64,000 nucleotides of DNA, taken from positions 19,299,619 through 19,363,618 of the forward strand of contig OZ023182.1 of assembly GCA_963995505.1 (NCBI GenBank). Direction: 5' to 3'. This stretch comes from Hypericum androsaemum. Its lineage: Eukaryota; Streptophyta; Magnoliopsida; Malpighiales; Hypericaceae. The notes under the pieces are model-generated. The model searched no databases, was not told where the DNA came from, and worked only from the letters and a program-made list of their open reading frames with translations. Positions 34,301 through 46,420 of this stretch are shown one piece after another. A program made the position numbers and the translations under genes. How positions within the stretch are numbered: position 1 is the stretch's first letter; the number at the start of each line of letters is the position of its first letter.

Positions 34301-37300
34301 TAATGGTACTTGGTTGTAATGAATTAAACAGCATGCAAACCCGTACCTGGATGCTACAGTCACGCTCACCAAAGTGGACAACGTTGCCATACTTGTCAGC
34401 AAGAACCTACAATATGTTCCATAATTGAGGTAATTGCGAGCCCTTTTTGCAATTTACTAAAAGTTGAGAGTGGGCTACATGCAACCAAAGGCAAATGATC
34501 AATTCAAACTCGTTTAAGATAATAATCTGTGAACAATATTACAACAAGCAGCAAACTATTACTACGAGTGAGAGTTGGATCAGAATTTATCTCTAGACCA
34601 AAAGGGATTTGGTTCAAGTGTTAAGTGAAGTGGATTCCCTCAATAAAGTTCTCGAGATTGATTCTTCTGAATGGACAGACACTTGCTGAATCCAGCCATA
34701 GATATAGCAACACAAGAGCAATCGATCCAAAAAGTCAATGAATCTAGAAAGGTGAAAGTGAAATTAACATGTTTAAGTGTTTAAACTTCGTAAAGCTTGA
34801 TAACTTTAGCATGGACATCCCTAGGTTGGTCCATGTTTAACTTAAAACTAATCAAATTGCTAGGGATTTTTCCTTGAGATGCATTTACCTGGAACTCAAT
34901 GTGCCTTGGATTTTGAACATACTTCTCTAAATAACATCCATCATTTCCAAATGCAGCTGCAGCTTCACTCTTGGCTTGCTATCTCAGGAAAAAAAACACG
35001 AGTAAGCTTTAAATGAGCCAACAAAAGTAATGGAAAAGAATTACAGATGCACAAATTGTCAATTTTTTCCATGGTTCCACTACGAAATTTAATAAACATC
35101 AGTTGTTCTTATGTGCTGCTTGTTCTGGTGAGCAGTATATATAAAGAGAAAATAATACATCTGGTCGTCATTTTATTTGACAATTTGCTTTCGGCAGTGT
35201 ACCCCAAAAAAGTGATGTGAACATGATCTAGAGTATAAGGAGTTTGAACAAGATTTATATTATAAGGGTTTTAATATATCCACTTGCTAAGTTTAAAAGC
35301 TACACTCAAATGACTAAGAGATGAAAAATAAAGCAGGCCAAGTAGCTATTTCTTAGCCAACATGTATAACGAAGTAATATTTTTGTCCATGGTGACCGCA
35401 TTTAAGTTTTATTTGATTAATTGTTCTGTTTACGCGGCAAGATATAAAGTCAACAATTCTGTTCACCTGGACGGGGTAGAAATAAAAGCAACAGCTGCAT
35501 CCCAAACAAAGAACTCCGAATAAGAACATACCTGTAGCAACTTAACGAACTCCTCAGGTTCCTTGGCAAGACGCATTCCACGTCCTCCACCACCTGCTGT
35601 TGCCTTTTCAAGAGTATATTACTAGTCAGATGTAGAAACTATCTTCATAACATACAAGGAGATATCAACCATTAACTAAAGAGAAACAAGACGAACGTCG
35701 TTTTGTCCCTCCTATAGAAACACCACAGTAATCTTAAAAAATATAAGCAGGAAAACTGCATACCTTGATCATCACAGGATAACCAATCTGATCTGCGAGC
35801 TTTATTGCTTCCTCCGTGCTCTGCATCAGCAATCAACAATTAACTTTTTAACCGAATCAATAGTGCCAGTAACTTGTTAACAGCTGTGACTCAAGGGGCT
35901 CTGGTTTCCAAGTTCTGCCAATGCACGATACCTGTAATAATCCATCACTCCCAGGAACAGTTGGAACACCAGCATTCTTCATCGTCTCCCTGGCAGTTGA
36001 TTTGTCACCCATGACTCGGATACTGTCCGACTGACAAGCAATTAGAGATCACTTAGCTCATCTTTGAAGACTAGATTGCAGTAATTTTGAGTAGTTCTTA
36101 AAGGAGCAGAAGAGATATCCTCAAAGAAAATGGAAACAATATTGTCTGCACTATGCTGAATAGATACCTTTGAAGCGTAACAACCTTGGGAGTTTCCAAG
36201 AAGTGATGAATTACGTAATTAGTCTCAACATAAATCAACTTTGAAATGGACCCGAGACACAATATCATTCCTAATTATTACACGTGACAAATGAGTGTAA
36301 CATATGCAGTCTTTGTACCAGAAGCTTTTAGTCAAATACAGTGGTTTATCATTCGTCAATCTTTCACTTACATTGGGTCCAATGAAGTTTACTCCATGTT
36401 CTCTGCACACGTCAACAAATGTTGCATTTTCTGCAAGGAAACCATATCCGGGATGCAGCATTGTGCACTTACGGCTTACAGCAGCAGACAGAACATTTGT
36501 AATAACCAAATATCTGTACACAAGCAGTTCATAATCAATGATTGCGTTGTTATCCCAGTAGGAAAGTAAATATAATCATGGACAAGCAGCAACATAACAA
36601 TCAGAACAAAGTACTTTTAAAGGGTTTGGTGTTGACGTTATAACCCCACACTACTCACCGTTTGGGGAAGTGGTATAATTTGGGATACTATCAAGAGGTA
36701 CATAAGAGACTAGAGCTTTTTGTATGCAGATTAGGATGCACACGATTTGCACAATCCTATATGCTAAGAAAATATTAATTATCCAGAAGGTCCATTTCGT
36801 GCAAAAAAAGAATAGTTACTTAAGTTGGCATTCTGCTCACAGAGAGGTTTACGAAACTTATACAAATAACAGTTCCAAAGTCCTTCAAGACTGACACGTT
36901 GTCTTTTCTACAGATGAAAATTGTGTTGATACCACCCATTACAGCTGACCATTCTTACCTCTTCCGGTTAAACGTATAATGGGAGCTTGAAAAAGTAAAG
37001 ACGATAATCGCATATGGTAACAGTTCGACCAGTACTCACACACGGAAGAGAAGAATTCACAGGGTGAACCAGAGGAACTTACGATTGATTACTTGCTGCT
37101 TCACCAATGCATACTGCTTCATCAGCCAATTTCACATGAAGTGCATCCTTGTCTATGGTAGAGTAAACAGCAACACAAGGTATCCCCATTTCGTGAGCAG
37201 TTCTGATGACACGAACAGCGATTTCTCCTCTATTAGCCACAAGAATTTTTTGTGCACTACATGTAACTCCAACAGCTCCATTCATCTTAGCTCTGCGGCT

Positions 37301-38130
37301 AACTTTTGCAGCCTGGGCTTTTTGCTTAGGAAACTTAACCTTGCTTCCTGCAACAAAGCTACATTGAGGACTCTTGATCCCGCTTGTTCTCCCCATGAAT
37401 AATCCCTGTGATTGAACCAAGACAACCATTACTATTTTCATGAAAAGCAAACATTTCATCCCTGTGATTTAACCACTGCACCGTATCCGAAAAATGGCAA
37501 GAATAAGAGAACAAATTTCAGAAACAAACTTACAAATCCGAAGCAAGGATCAACCAAGCTTCCAATCTACCTATCACGTTTTACAGAAGCTTCATTCCAT
37601 CCTCATAAAGGCACTCACTTTCTACCTAACAAGCTAACTAACGCTCCTCCCACCGAACACGCATCAGAAAAGCGCGTAAAAGAACAAACTTGAACCATCA
37701 CCACCTTCTCCCATTGTTGGTAATGAGACCAAACACATACTCGCACACATCTAAAGGGTTGAACCCAACAACAGCTAAATCCGGATAGCGAAAACCGAAA
37801 GAAAGGGACCCAAAGAGGGCAGAGAGAGATAAAGGGTACGGAAAGGGGTCACTTACAGGGGTAGAGGTAACGAAAGATTTGCAAGCAGGCAATGTGGCCT
37901 CCATCTTTCTTTCCCCTACAAAACAAAAACAAAAAGAAACCCATTTCTCTTTGTCAAGCTAAGCTTCAACGGCTTTGAAGAACAATAATCGAAATGCTCG
38001 AAATGGGTCACGGGATCATCATCGTCCATATTGGACTTACCTCTGTGCGTGGCGATACTGATAGTGTGGAGAGCGAGCGAGCGAGCGAGAGAGAGAAAGA
38101 GAGGGTGAGGGTGAAGGAGGAGATGGGTTG
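31367..38130 (-). CDS. CAC2: Biotin carboxylase subunit of plastid acetyl-CoA carboxylase
   Basis: Coding exons are 37904-37857, 37405-37083, 36513-36372, 36030-35932, 35820-35764, 35603-35532, 34978-34889, 34406-34347, 33859-33674, 33560-33468, 33386-33305, 32923-32817, 32048-31973, 31765-31719, 31631-31569 and 31393-31367, 523 codons. A 5' leader intron lies at 38040-37916. The protein carboxylates biotin on BCCP using ATP and bicarbonate, the first step of plastid fatty-acid synthesis. Residues 1 to about 65 are a basic, Ser-rich transit peptide. The N-terminal domain starts [13 protein letters not shown] (about 70), the ATP-grasp glycine loop is GGGGRGMR (about 226), and the catalytic block is [15 protein letters not shown] (about 352). 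Length and order match the Arabidopsis protein (about 537 aa). Confidence 0.96.
37916..38040 (-). other. CAC2: Intron in the CAC2 5' leader
   Basis: The donor is CAGAG|GTAAGT (38040 side) and the acceptor TTTTGTAG|GGGAAAG, 11 bases before the start codon. The upstream leader exon (about 38041-38130) contains GAGC/GA repeats typical of plant leaders. Confidence 0.6.
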
Positions 38131-38249
38131 GTGGTGAGATTTAAGTGTGGGGAAAGGGAGAAGCTTTGGGAGCTTCGTCGATAGAAACGAGGAAGGGACA
38201 GCTTAGGAGTGATGAGATTGATTGCTCCGCCCAAATTTGGTTGCCTACT

Positions 38250-39700
38250 AAGATTATTACCTGTTTCTTTTTTCTTTCACGACTTTTCTTATGCCAAATA
38301 TTATGTGCGTGACATTTGATTTTTTTTTTAAATAGATTTTTTTTAAAAAAAATTTTAGGCAGATTTGCTTAAATTCTGGTAGTTTTAGAAGGCATTCATC
38401 TTTGTTCCCCACCAAATGAGGAGATAGTTTTTCTATTTCTGTTAGAAATTGACCCACCGACTTTTGAGAAATGAGGCAGGAACCGTTACCATTCTATGCA
38501 TTCATTTTTTAGAATGAGATTTGATATATACAATAGTCAAAAATTTATTGTTTTATAAATTAGGTAAATTTTTTACACCATTATATTGTCATTGAACTCC
38601 GGATTTCTGTAAAAGTAACAACATTTTGTACCGTTAGACTAAAAATGTACAATGTACTCTTAGCAAACAAAAATTGACATAATTCTTTATCTCCCTTTTA
38701 GAATTTACCACAATTTTTATTATAGATTTGAGCTACATTATTTTTTTATTGAATATAGGTATAAATTATAATATATAGTAGTTAAGATTCCAGTATTTTT
38801 TAGATTTATGATTATCTTCACATAACTCATTTTTATTGAATTTTATTGATCCAAACATAATCCTATTTAACAATCAAAAATAGTTTCACTTGATGTTCAG
38901 TCATTACAGTAAGATTTACTAAAAGGCTGACAGCATTTAGCAGATACCAACTTGAATAATCCGTCTACAAAGTGCTATACGCTTGATGACATCGCCAAAT
39001 ACTAATGGTACGAAGAGAATAATGAGTCACGAGTCTTGTAGAAACAATTGGCTATAATATCATATTTGAATGTCCATTGCACTAAATCAATGAATTATTG
39101 GATTTTTCAGACATAAAAATAAGTCCAACCACGAATGTGGCAATCTCAAATCTCAAATAGCAGCAAGTAACACTAGTTCTCTTCATTACTTCTTACACTT
39201 CCCGTCACGACTGATCTAACTAATGAGAGTGTCCAATATTGGCAAAATCGGAGGCCTACAAATATACATGAGCAATGTCAAGCATAAGTACACAGTGGAA
39301 TTGTTTTCTCTTCTCTCTGAAATTTACAATGTATCTGCAATGGAGAGCTCTAAGCTACAGAAGAAAAGTACAAAACCAATGGCAAGAATACAACATTAGT
39401 TAAAGGATGGCAGCGTCACGTGTGAGCTAGTTAATGATGTCTTTGCAGCAGTGTAACATGTGGTTCTTTGGTTAGAGCTGTATCAAGGTTCGAGACATGA
39501 GGGACGCCTATGGCGAGTCGTGATTTGATTCGCTTGCTTCTTCTTGCAGATTAGCAAGAGAGGCGATATATATTGGTGCAACTCGATCAAGCTTGCGAGT
39601 GAATGGAAAGCACACGGGAAGAGTGCAATGCGACCAAGTTGAATCTATTAACAGCTGGAGGATCTGCGGGCATATCAAAATGTTTTTGCATTTGGACTGG
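38250..39700. other. Spacer between CAC2 and the ARF gene
   Basis: It is AT-rich and contains the CAC2 promoter side and the ARF 3' end region. No additional gene is visible. T/A homopolymers occur at 38318-38355. Confidence 0.5.
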
Positions 39701-39706
39701 ACTACA

Positions 39707-42700
39707 TCATGCATTCCCGTTGTCAGAGCTGCTACAAGCTTGATTTGGAAGAACCGACGTGCCTATATCGACATCCAGACTCATCTGCTGGACTTCCTGC
39801 GGTGACAGGATCTTGATGCATCTTACACAATTCACAAACTCCCTGAAACAGCCAAGACAAGGAAAATGTAAGAGACGAGACGTGATGACGATTACGATTA
39901 CGATGGATTTCATGATGCTGAAGACAAAAGTAGTCATGATAGGAGGACAAAAAATAGGAAATAGCTGTTTCTAGCTTTTATAATTTTTTAGTAAAAATCT
40001 CTTTATCAACAGAAACAGAGCCAATGTTAAGGAACTAAATTGTTAAACTGCATTGACCTCAGCAGAAGCAATATTTTTAAAATCATTGGAGGAAGAGCAG
40101 AGACATAGACTTACTCCCAAGGGTCATCCCCTACTAGAAGCACATCATTCTCATGATCCACATAAACAAGTTTCCATCCGATCCTTTGCCGGTCCTCCAA
40201 CTGGCCCTCAATACCAAACCTGCGAGCCAAATCTTGCTTAAGCTCGTCATAACCCGAATAGCGGGCAATATCAATTGACCTCCCGACAGCTCCGCGCTTG
40301 TACACCTTTAAAATGAAGGAAGAATAACTTAAATGATAGCAAAATAAAGAAGAGACCTTCAGTTCCCATATAAACATGTACATTTTCCCACAGATGGACA
40401 GGATTCCTGAGACTACAAACCTTTGTAAAAGTCCTCATTCGCTGAAATTGTTGTGCAGGTGCCCAGGGACCTCTGTTCAAGAAGCTGTTCTCTTTCATTG
40501 TGGAATCAATCGAATTAAATGTCATGTCGGGAACTCCAAACGGTTGGGAAACCATCGATGATGAAAGTTCCGCCTGCGGATCTCTGGAATTTTCACAAGA
40601 AGCAAGCATGTCTCCGGAAGAGAGATTAGTTTGCATCTCTCTTCCCAAAGCCACCATGCCCTTTCCTATGTCAGAATTTGTTGGCAGACCAATTTGGCCA
40701 TGAGCTCCAGACGAAATACTACTCCGGGGATCCATGTGGAGTACACCGTCTTGTTTTGTATCCTTCAACAACATTGAATGTGGATTATAAGACAAAGAAC
40801 TGTTGTTATGCTGTCGGTTGACTTCATTCTGTGAGACGCCAATCGATGTTGTGGACGATGAAGTATCCAAGTAATCTGCCTGGATAGCCGCACCATTTAA
40901 ATATGTTTGAGGAGAAAGTAACCCTTGATTTTGGATCCTGGAGCTGGAGACATGTAATGAAGGCTTAACATCAGATTTTTGCTGCAAATCCTTGCTCAAG
41001 TGGGCAGTGGAAGGTATGATTTCCAATGCAGTAGGATTGAAGAGGCTTGCTGTAGACTGAGCCATGTCTTCACCAATTCCCATTCCACGGTGAGCTTGAA
41101 TATGATTCATTGGCTGTGCAACACTTCTGCAGTTATTGGTGGATGGAGATGTTGAACAAGATGGAAGCTCGTCAGTAATTACCGATTGTCCTGCCCCAAC
41201 TGTTGATGTTATCGTACTGCTACCGGCCACAGGGAAAAGACCAGGCATTTTGCTTGAAATACCCATGTGACCAGGCATTTCAGAAAGTGTACTTGCCTGC
41301 TGTTGGAGTGGATAAGGAAATTGGCCATTAGTTTGACTGCTATTGTTTGTAATATGCTGTTGTTCCATACAGGACTGCGGAAGCGAGTTGGGGATTGTTT
41401 GTGCCGCTTCAAATATGTGGCTAGGCGTAACAGGCCTTGACAAACTTTGCGACACATCCAAAAACTGTCTATGCGGATCCTGCAGTTGGCCAAGCGAACC
41501 AGATTGCTGTAGACCAGTTTGTTGTGCCAGAAGTGATTGCCGTTGCTGTTGAAGCGTCTGTAGTAGTTGAAACTGTATTTGGTTGTCAGATGCCTGTTTA
41601 TGTTGGTTAACAAGATCGGGAAATTGCCCTTGCATTAAGCTTGATTGTTGGTTCTGACCAATGATTTGCTGTTGCTGATGCAAGGTTTGAGGAAGGTTCC
41701 TGGGAGATTGATGACTTGGAATAGGTTGTTGTTGCTGAAGAATGTTGTTAGCTTGGATAAGTCCTTGAGGCTGCAAGATTTGGGATGAGCCTTGCCTCGA
41801 CTGCTGTGTCATATCACCAAACTGTTGTTGTGACTGCACAATCGAGCCCAGTGCATTCAAAGATGATTGCATCGGTAGTTTTTGGAGCTGATCGACCTGT
41901 TGTGCTTGCTGAGACATCCTTTGAGCTCCAACCTGTAGGTTGTTCGGCTGAGCCAACGGTGGAGCTGGCAAACTGAACTGATGGGAGAGATCAGCTCCAC
42001 CGAGGTTTTGCATGATAGACCCCGACAAAGGTTGACCATAATTTGGCTGCATTGAGGTGGCAACGGAAGAGCTTTGTTGCATGTTCATCCACTGGACTAA
42101 GCTTAAGCCCGAAAGAGCCTGAGGATCATTCGTGCTCAAATCCTCACTAAGCCAAGGCATGGTCCTCTTGAATAAATTATCAAAATCAGTTGAATCATCA
42201 TCTGTAGCAGCAGAAATTGATGGAACTACATCATTCAGTTTGAAAAGAAGAGGATTTAATCATGGTTTGGAGAAGTTGCTCAAAGAAAAATAACCATCGT
42301 ACTCATGCACGTATCATATCGTTCATATCCCTTGCTCGAACTATAGTCGAATTGATTGATATGTTTTAGCATATTCCATGACAAGAAATTTTCAACCACA
42401 AAATCAATTAGCTTATACCGTACCAGGCATTCCCGGTTGTCTTGGGCGTTTTGATCTAGAGAATGGAGGAGGGCATATGAAAAAGGGAGCAGTAACCGGT
42501 TCGATCTCCCAGATAGACACCCGTTTACGCCTTTCCCCAGCTGTTGACTCATCCCATCCAACCTAGTAGAAAACATTGAATAACTACGTTTATCATCTAT
42601 CTTCCCTGTTAAAACTTGGGCATCCATTTAACATCAAACTCTCACTTTACCTGCAAATTCCGCCATTGGGAGTTTTTCCATCTTACTGGATCAAGATCAC

Positions 42701-45700
42701 TAATTCCAGTAATTGTGCCCATATATCTGCAGATAAAGTAGGATCTGAGATTAGTGCTGAACTCTTGAACTTCTGTCGTCCTAGTTCAGAAGAATAGGCA
42801 CAAACAAAAAAACTCGTACCTTCTAGTTCCGGAATCTTCGGTTTCAAACATCATGCGAAAGCGCATACCGAGAGAAACTTGGTTGCTGTACACAGCCTTG
42901 TAATACTTGGCCAGAGGGATGACAAATTCGGAAGGGCTAGCCCTGTGCTTAGCAATCAATTGCAATTAACAAACTATGCACACACTTCCCAGGAATTCAC
43001 AATGTATGCTCTTTTCAATTGAATTGACAAATGGCATATTTACCTCGGGTTGAAAAATATAGTAAACGGACTGTTGTTTGCCGCTGCATGTGCTGCAGCA
43101 GCTAGGATCCCGATGTGCATGCTATCACTTGACAGAACCGAAGATGATAAGTTGGGAGATTGCCCATTAGCTCTTCTGATGCCCAGCAGAAACTGTTGCT
43201 TTTCATCTCTGGTGATTTAGGTTTGAAAAACATAGGTCAGCCAAATGGCCACTTTGCTTAAAGCACCAGTTGAATGTGTTACTTTTACTCTGAGGCGAAC
43301 GGGTTTTGACTTTGTCGCCATTTTTCCAACATGAGCCTTAGTTCAATGATTTTACCTGATAAATAGAACAGAGTCGCCAGCAAACAGTCGCTTCCCACTA
43401 ACAAACAGGCTCCATCCGGTTGTGAGCAAGTGGCGCTTCGGTTGTCCTGTGACATAAGAAGCAAGTACTTGAGTTGGATGTGGATTGGTAAGCCAGAAAA
43501 GAAACCAGAGCTCAATGAATTGCAACAGAATGCTCTCTGTACCTCGAAAAATATGTCTGAAATTCCAGACATTATCATGCAGATCTCTTGCCATTAGCTC
43601 CTGAGCAGGTGGTTGCATGGAGAAATCCTGTTTCCAAAGGTAATTAAGTATCTCATAACTAATAATATGGTAGAGAACTAAACCAAAGGAAAACATCTTA
43701 CAAGAGAAGGAAAGATTTTCTCGGCTGCACGACGGGGAACAGAAAACCCTCCATGAGTACTTGTGTCACTCGCTGTTAACGTTTTACAGAAAAACTCTGG
43801 TGATGGTCTGTTTGATTTCAGTGAAAGATCTGATCTCAGCAATGCTTCCCTGTCGTACTGCATTAAAAAAACTGACAAAGTCAGTAGGGCATAGCTGATG
43901 AAATCAAATTTCTAACCCAAAATCATAAGGCAATTGGAACGTGGAGTTCTTTCACTTATATATTTGGTTATCGAGCCTTCCACTTCAATGTGGGATTCTC
44001 CAACAGAATCAAATCAACTACTTACAGAAGGGACGGGTTGGAGAGTCATCTGAGCATAAACTTCATCAGTTTCCGGGTCCGCCTAAGACATCAAGTACCA
44101 TAAATAAATTATTATCGCAATCACAGCTTTCATCAAAATAGGCTTCAAGGTCAACCCAATAAAAGGGAAGCAAATGAGCTATACATGGAGGGTGACGTTG
44201 TGGAGTAGGCAAAGTAGCTTGGATGGAAGATTTGGATAATTTGGAATTTGAGCATCAGCATCCTTCTTCATTGATGCAGCAACCTGCAGTCACAAATTTC
44301 ATATAGAGTTGATATGCAAGCTTAACTCTGTAGTCTGTATGAACTCGAATGAAACATTTCACAACGTCCGTGTCAACTATTTTCTTCCCTTTTGACCTAT
44401 AGTTAGTATCCTTGGGTTTTAGCCCAATCTACTGAACCCAAAACGTTAAAGCAATGAGTTGGTGGATTTTCCGCACTTATAAACAGGCCCACCACACTTG
44501 CAATTAGCAATGTGTTAATCTCAACGTGTTGAAATGTTATTCGAGCATGAGTTGACTTTTTAAGCAAACACCAAATGCAATGTATTGGCAATAGTAGTAG
44601 CTTGTGATTTCAAAGTTACATGATTACCATAAAATGTAATTGGGAGCACTGAAGTATAAAAAAATTTAACCCCATCCACCAAAAATTCCATAGTCCACTT
44701 TCCTCCACCTTTCTTCTTCCTAGAGGAAACACAGCTAATTATACAGGCCCTTGACTAAGTATAATAATGACTACCACAGGTAATGATCATTAATTATTCC
44801 AGCCATTATCCACTGCTAATTGATGCTCTAACCCCACCCCACACACCATAATAATTAAAGATTCAAGCTCTGGATGACCGTAAATCAATAGCCCAAGTTC
44901 ATAAAGAAGCAAAAAGTAATAATTAGATAGACAACTAGACCAGCACGCAATAAAGAACTAATTGAAACAATGATCACTGATTCTAATGGAACCTGTTCAC
45001 TATGGCCTTGAGGAAAATAATAAACAAGCGTCCCGGCTGCCGGCAAGTTGACCAACGGACCGGCACAAGCCTGCCATAGCTCCTGGTTTATGCTACTCTT
45101 CTTCTCTGCTCCTCCTGCATTAGGACCACCACCAGGACCGCTGCCACGTGTCAGCGACTCGTCCGCCCACATCAAACTTCCCATCCTATCCTTTCTGTTC
45201 TCTCAATCACACACTCATGACACAAGCAAAGATGTACAGCTAATTCATCTTGTATTGTACTTCTTTTATCTTTTAGTACAACAAGAGAAAGAGATCTTAA
45301 TCTCTCTCCAGCTAGATTTCCTCGGATAATCGCAAAGTCAAACACAAAGAAACAGATGAAGGGTAGGATTAAAAATGAACATAACAAAAAGGGTAACAAC
45401 GAGAACAATAAGGATATGGGAAATTACAGGCTATTACAAGAGAGCTTGCCTTGGATGAGACAAAAAGGAACAAAGAAAACAACAAGCAGAAAAGAACACT
45501 CCCATAAAAGAACCACTCCTTTTTATTACATTTTGGTCCTTAAGTCTAAAGATAACATAACAACAACATTATTCTCTGGCTAACAATTAAACACAAAAGG
45601 ACATGAACCCCAGACAGTTAAAGGGGTCCCAGTTGATTAAATGAGAAAATGAGTGGACAGACAGAGAGAGAGAGAGAGAGAGAGAGAAGAGATGTTGACC

Positions 45701-45787
45701 TTCTCCTCCGGCGGGATTCGGCACGGAGGAGACTATCGCCGGTCCTCCGGGGACGGCGGCAGGAGCTTTCACTGGTTTCGCGGACAT
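39707..45787 (-). CDS. ARF19: Auxin response factor, ARF7/ARF19 clade (activator)
   Basis: Coding exons are 45787-45700, 45114-44993, 44283-44185, 44082-44026, 43857-43702, 43627-43543, 43446-43356, 43208-43044, 42942-42820, 42726-42651, 42562-42424, 42201-40421, 40305-40115 and 39842-39707, about 1102 codons. It is a nuclear transcription factor that binds auxin response elements. The DNA-binding region spans residues about 35-400: B3 domain [20 protein letters not shown] at about 145, then [20 protein letters not shown] and the ARF-specific [13 protein letters not shown]. The middle is a Gln-rich activation region (exon 12), and the C-terminal PB1 domain (about 995-1085) has the lysine in [12 protein letters not shown] and the acidic [17 protein letters not shown] motif. 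The first exon choice is inferred; an alternative ATG at 45184 gives a different N-terminus. No miRNA-type ARF target site was sought. Confidence 0.93.
45661..45687. repeat. (AG)n microsatellite in ARF intron 1
   Basis: An uninterrupted AG run sits about 13 bases inside intron 1 from the exon 1 donor (GAAG|GTCAAC). Confidence 0.9.
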
Positions 45788-46287
45788 GGGAAAAGCTGTG
45801 AACTTTAAGCAAGTTGGAACCTTTTTTTTACTTGCTTCTTTTACTAGTTCATGATTACAACTTGAACAATGTGTAAAATGGAAAGATGGGTTTGGATTTT
45901 TTTAGCTAATGGACTTGTAATAAGTATAGCTTGGATCAGCTCATTGACCCAAGATAGAGAGAAAGAAGAAAGAAGAGAGAGTAATAAAGATTGGTTCTTT
46001 GGACTTCGAAGTCAAGACCCAGATGGGGCCGCCGGTCCGGGGAGCTTCTCCGGCGAGCTCGCCGGGAAAGGACAGGAACAAACAACCTCTGGTGGACCAA
46101 AAAAGGGAACTTTTTTCCAGGATGTTTTTTGGTTGGAGATAAAATAAAGGAATTATGAAAAGTCAAAGAAAAAGGAAATGGACCAAAATGTTAAGATTGT
46201 TGAGTTTCTTAGAAGAGACCAAATGCTGAGCCTTTTGCCCCCTCTCTTCCCCTACATTTCCCAGACAACAAAAACCAAAACAAAGTT

Positions 46288-46324
<37 letters not shown>

Positions 46325-46420
46325 GAGTTTTCCTTTTTTCTCTTTGCTTTCTTCCTTGGATTTCCTGGTGTTCTTTTCACTCACACGTCCCAACAAACAC
46401 AGGCGGGGTAGGGGTACCCC
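45788..46420 (-). promoter_or_regulatory. ARF upstream region with CT/GA repeat
   Basis: The sequence upstream of the ARF start is rich in pyrimidine/purine tracts, including a (CT)n run at 46289-46321. Such tracts are common around plant transcription starts. I cannot place the exact start site or a TATA box with confidence. Confidence 0.4.
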
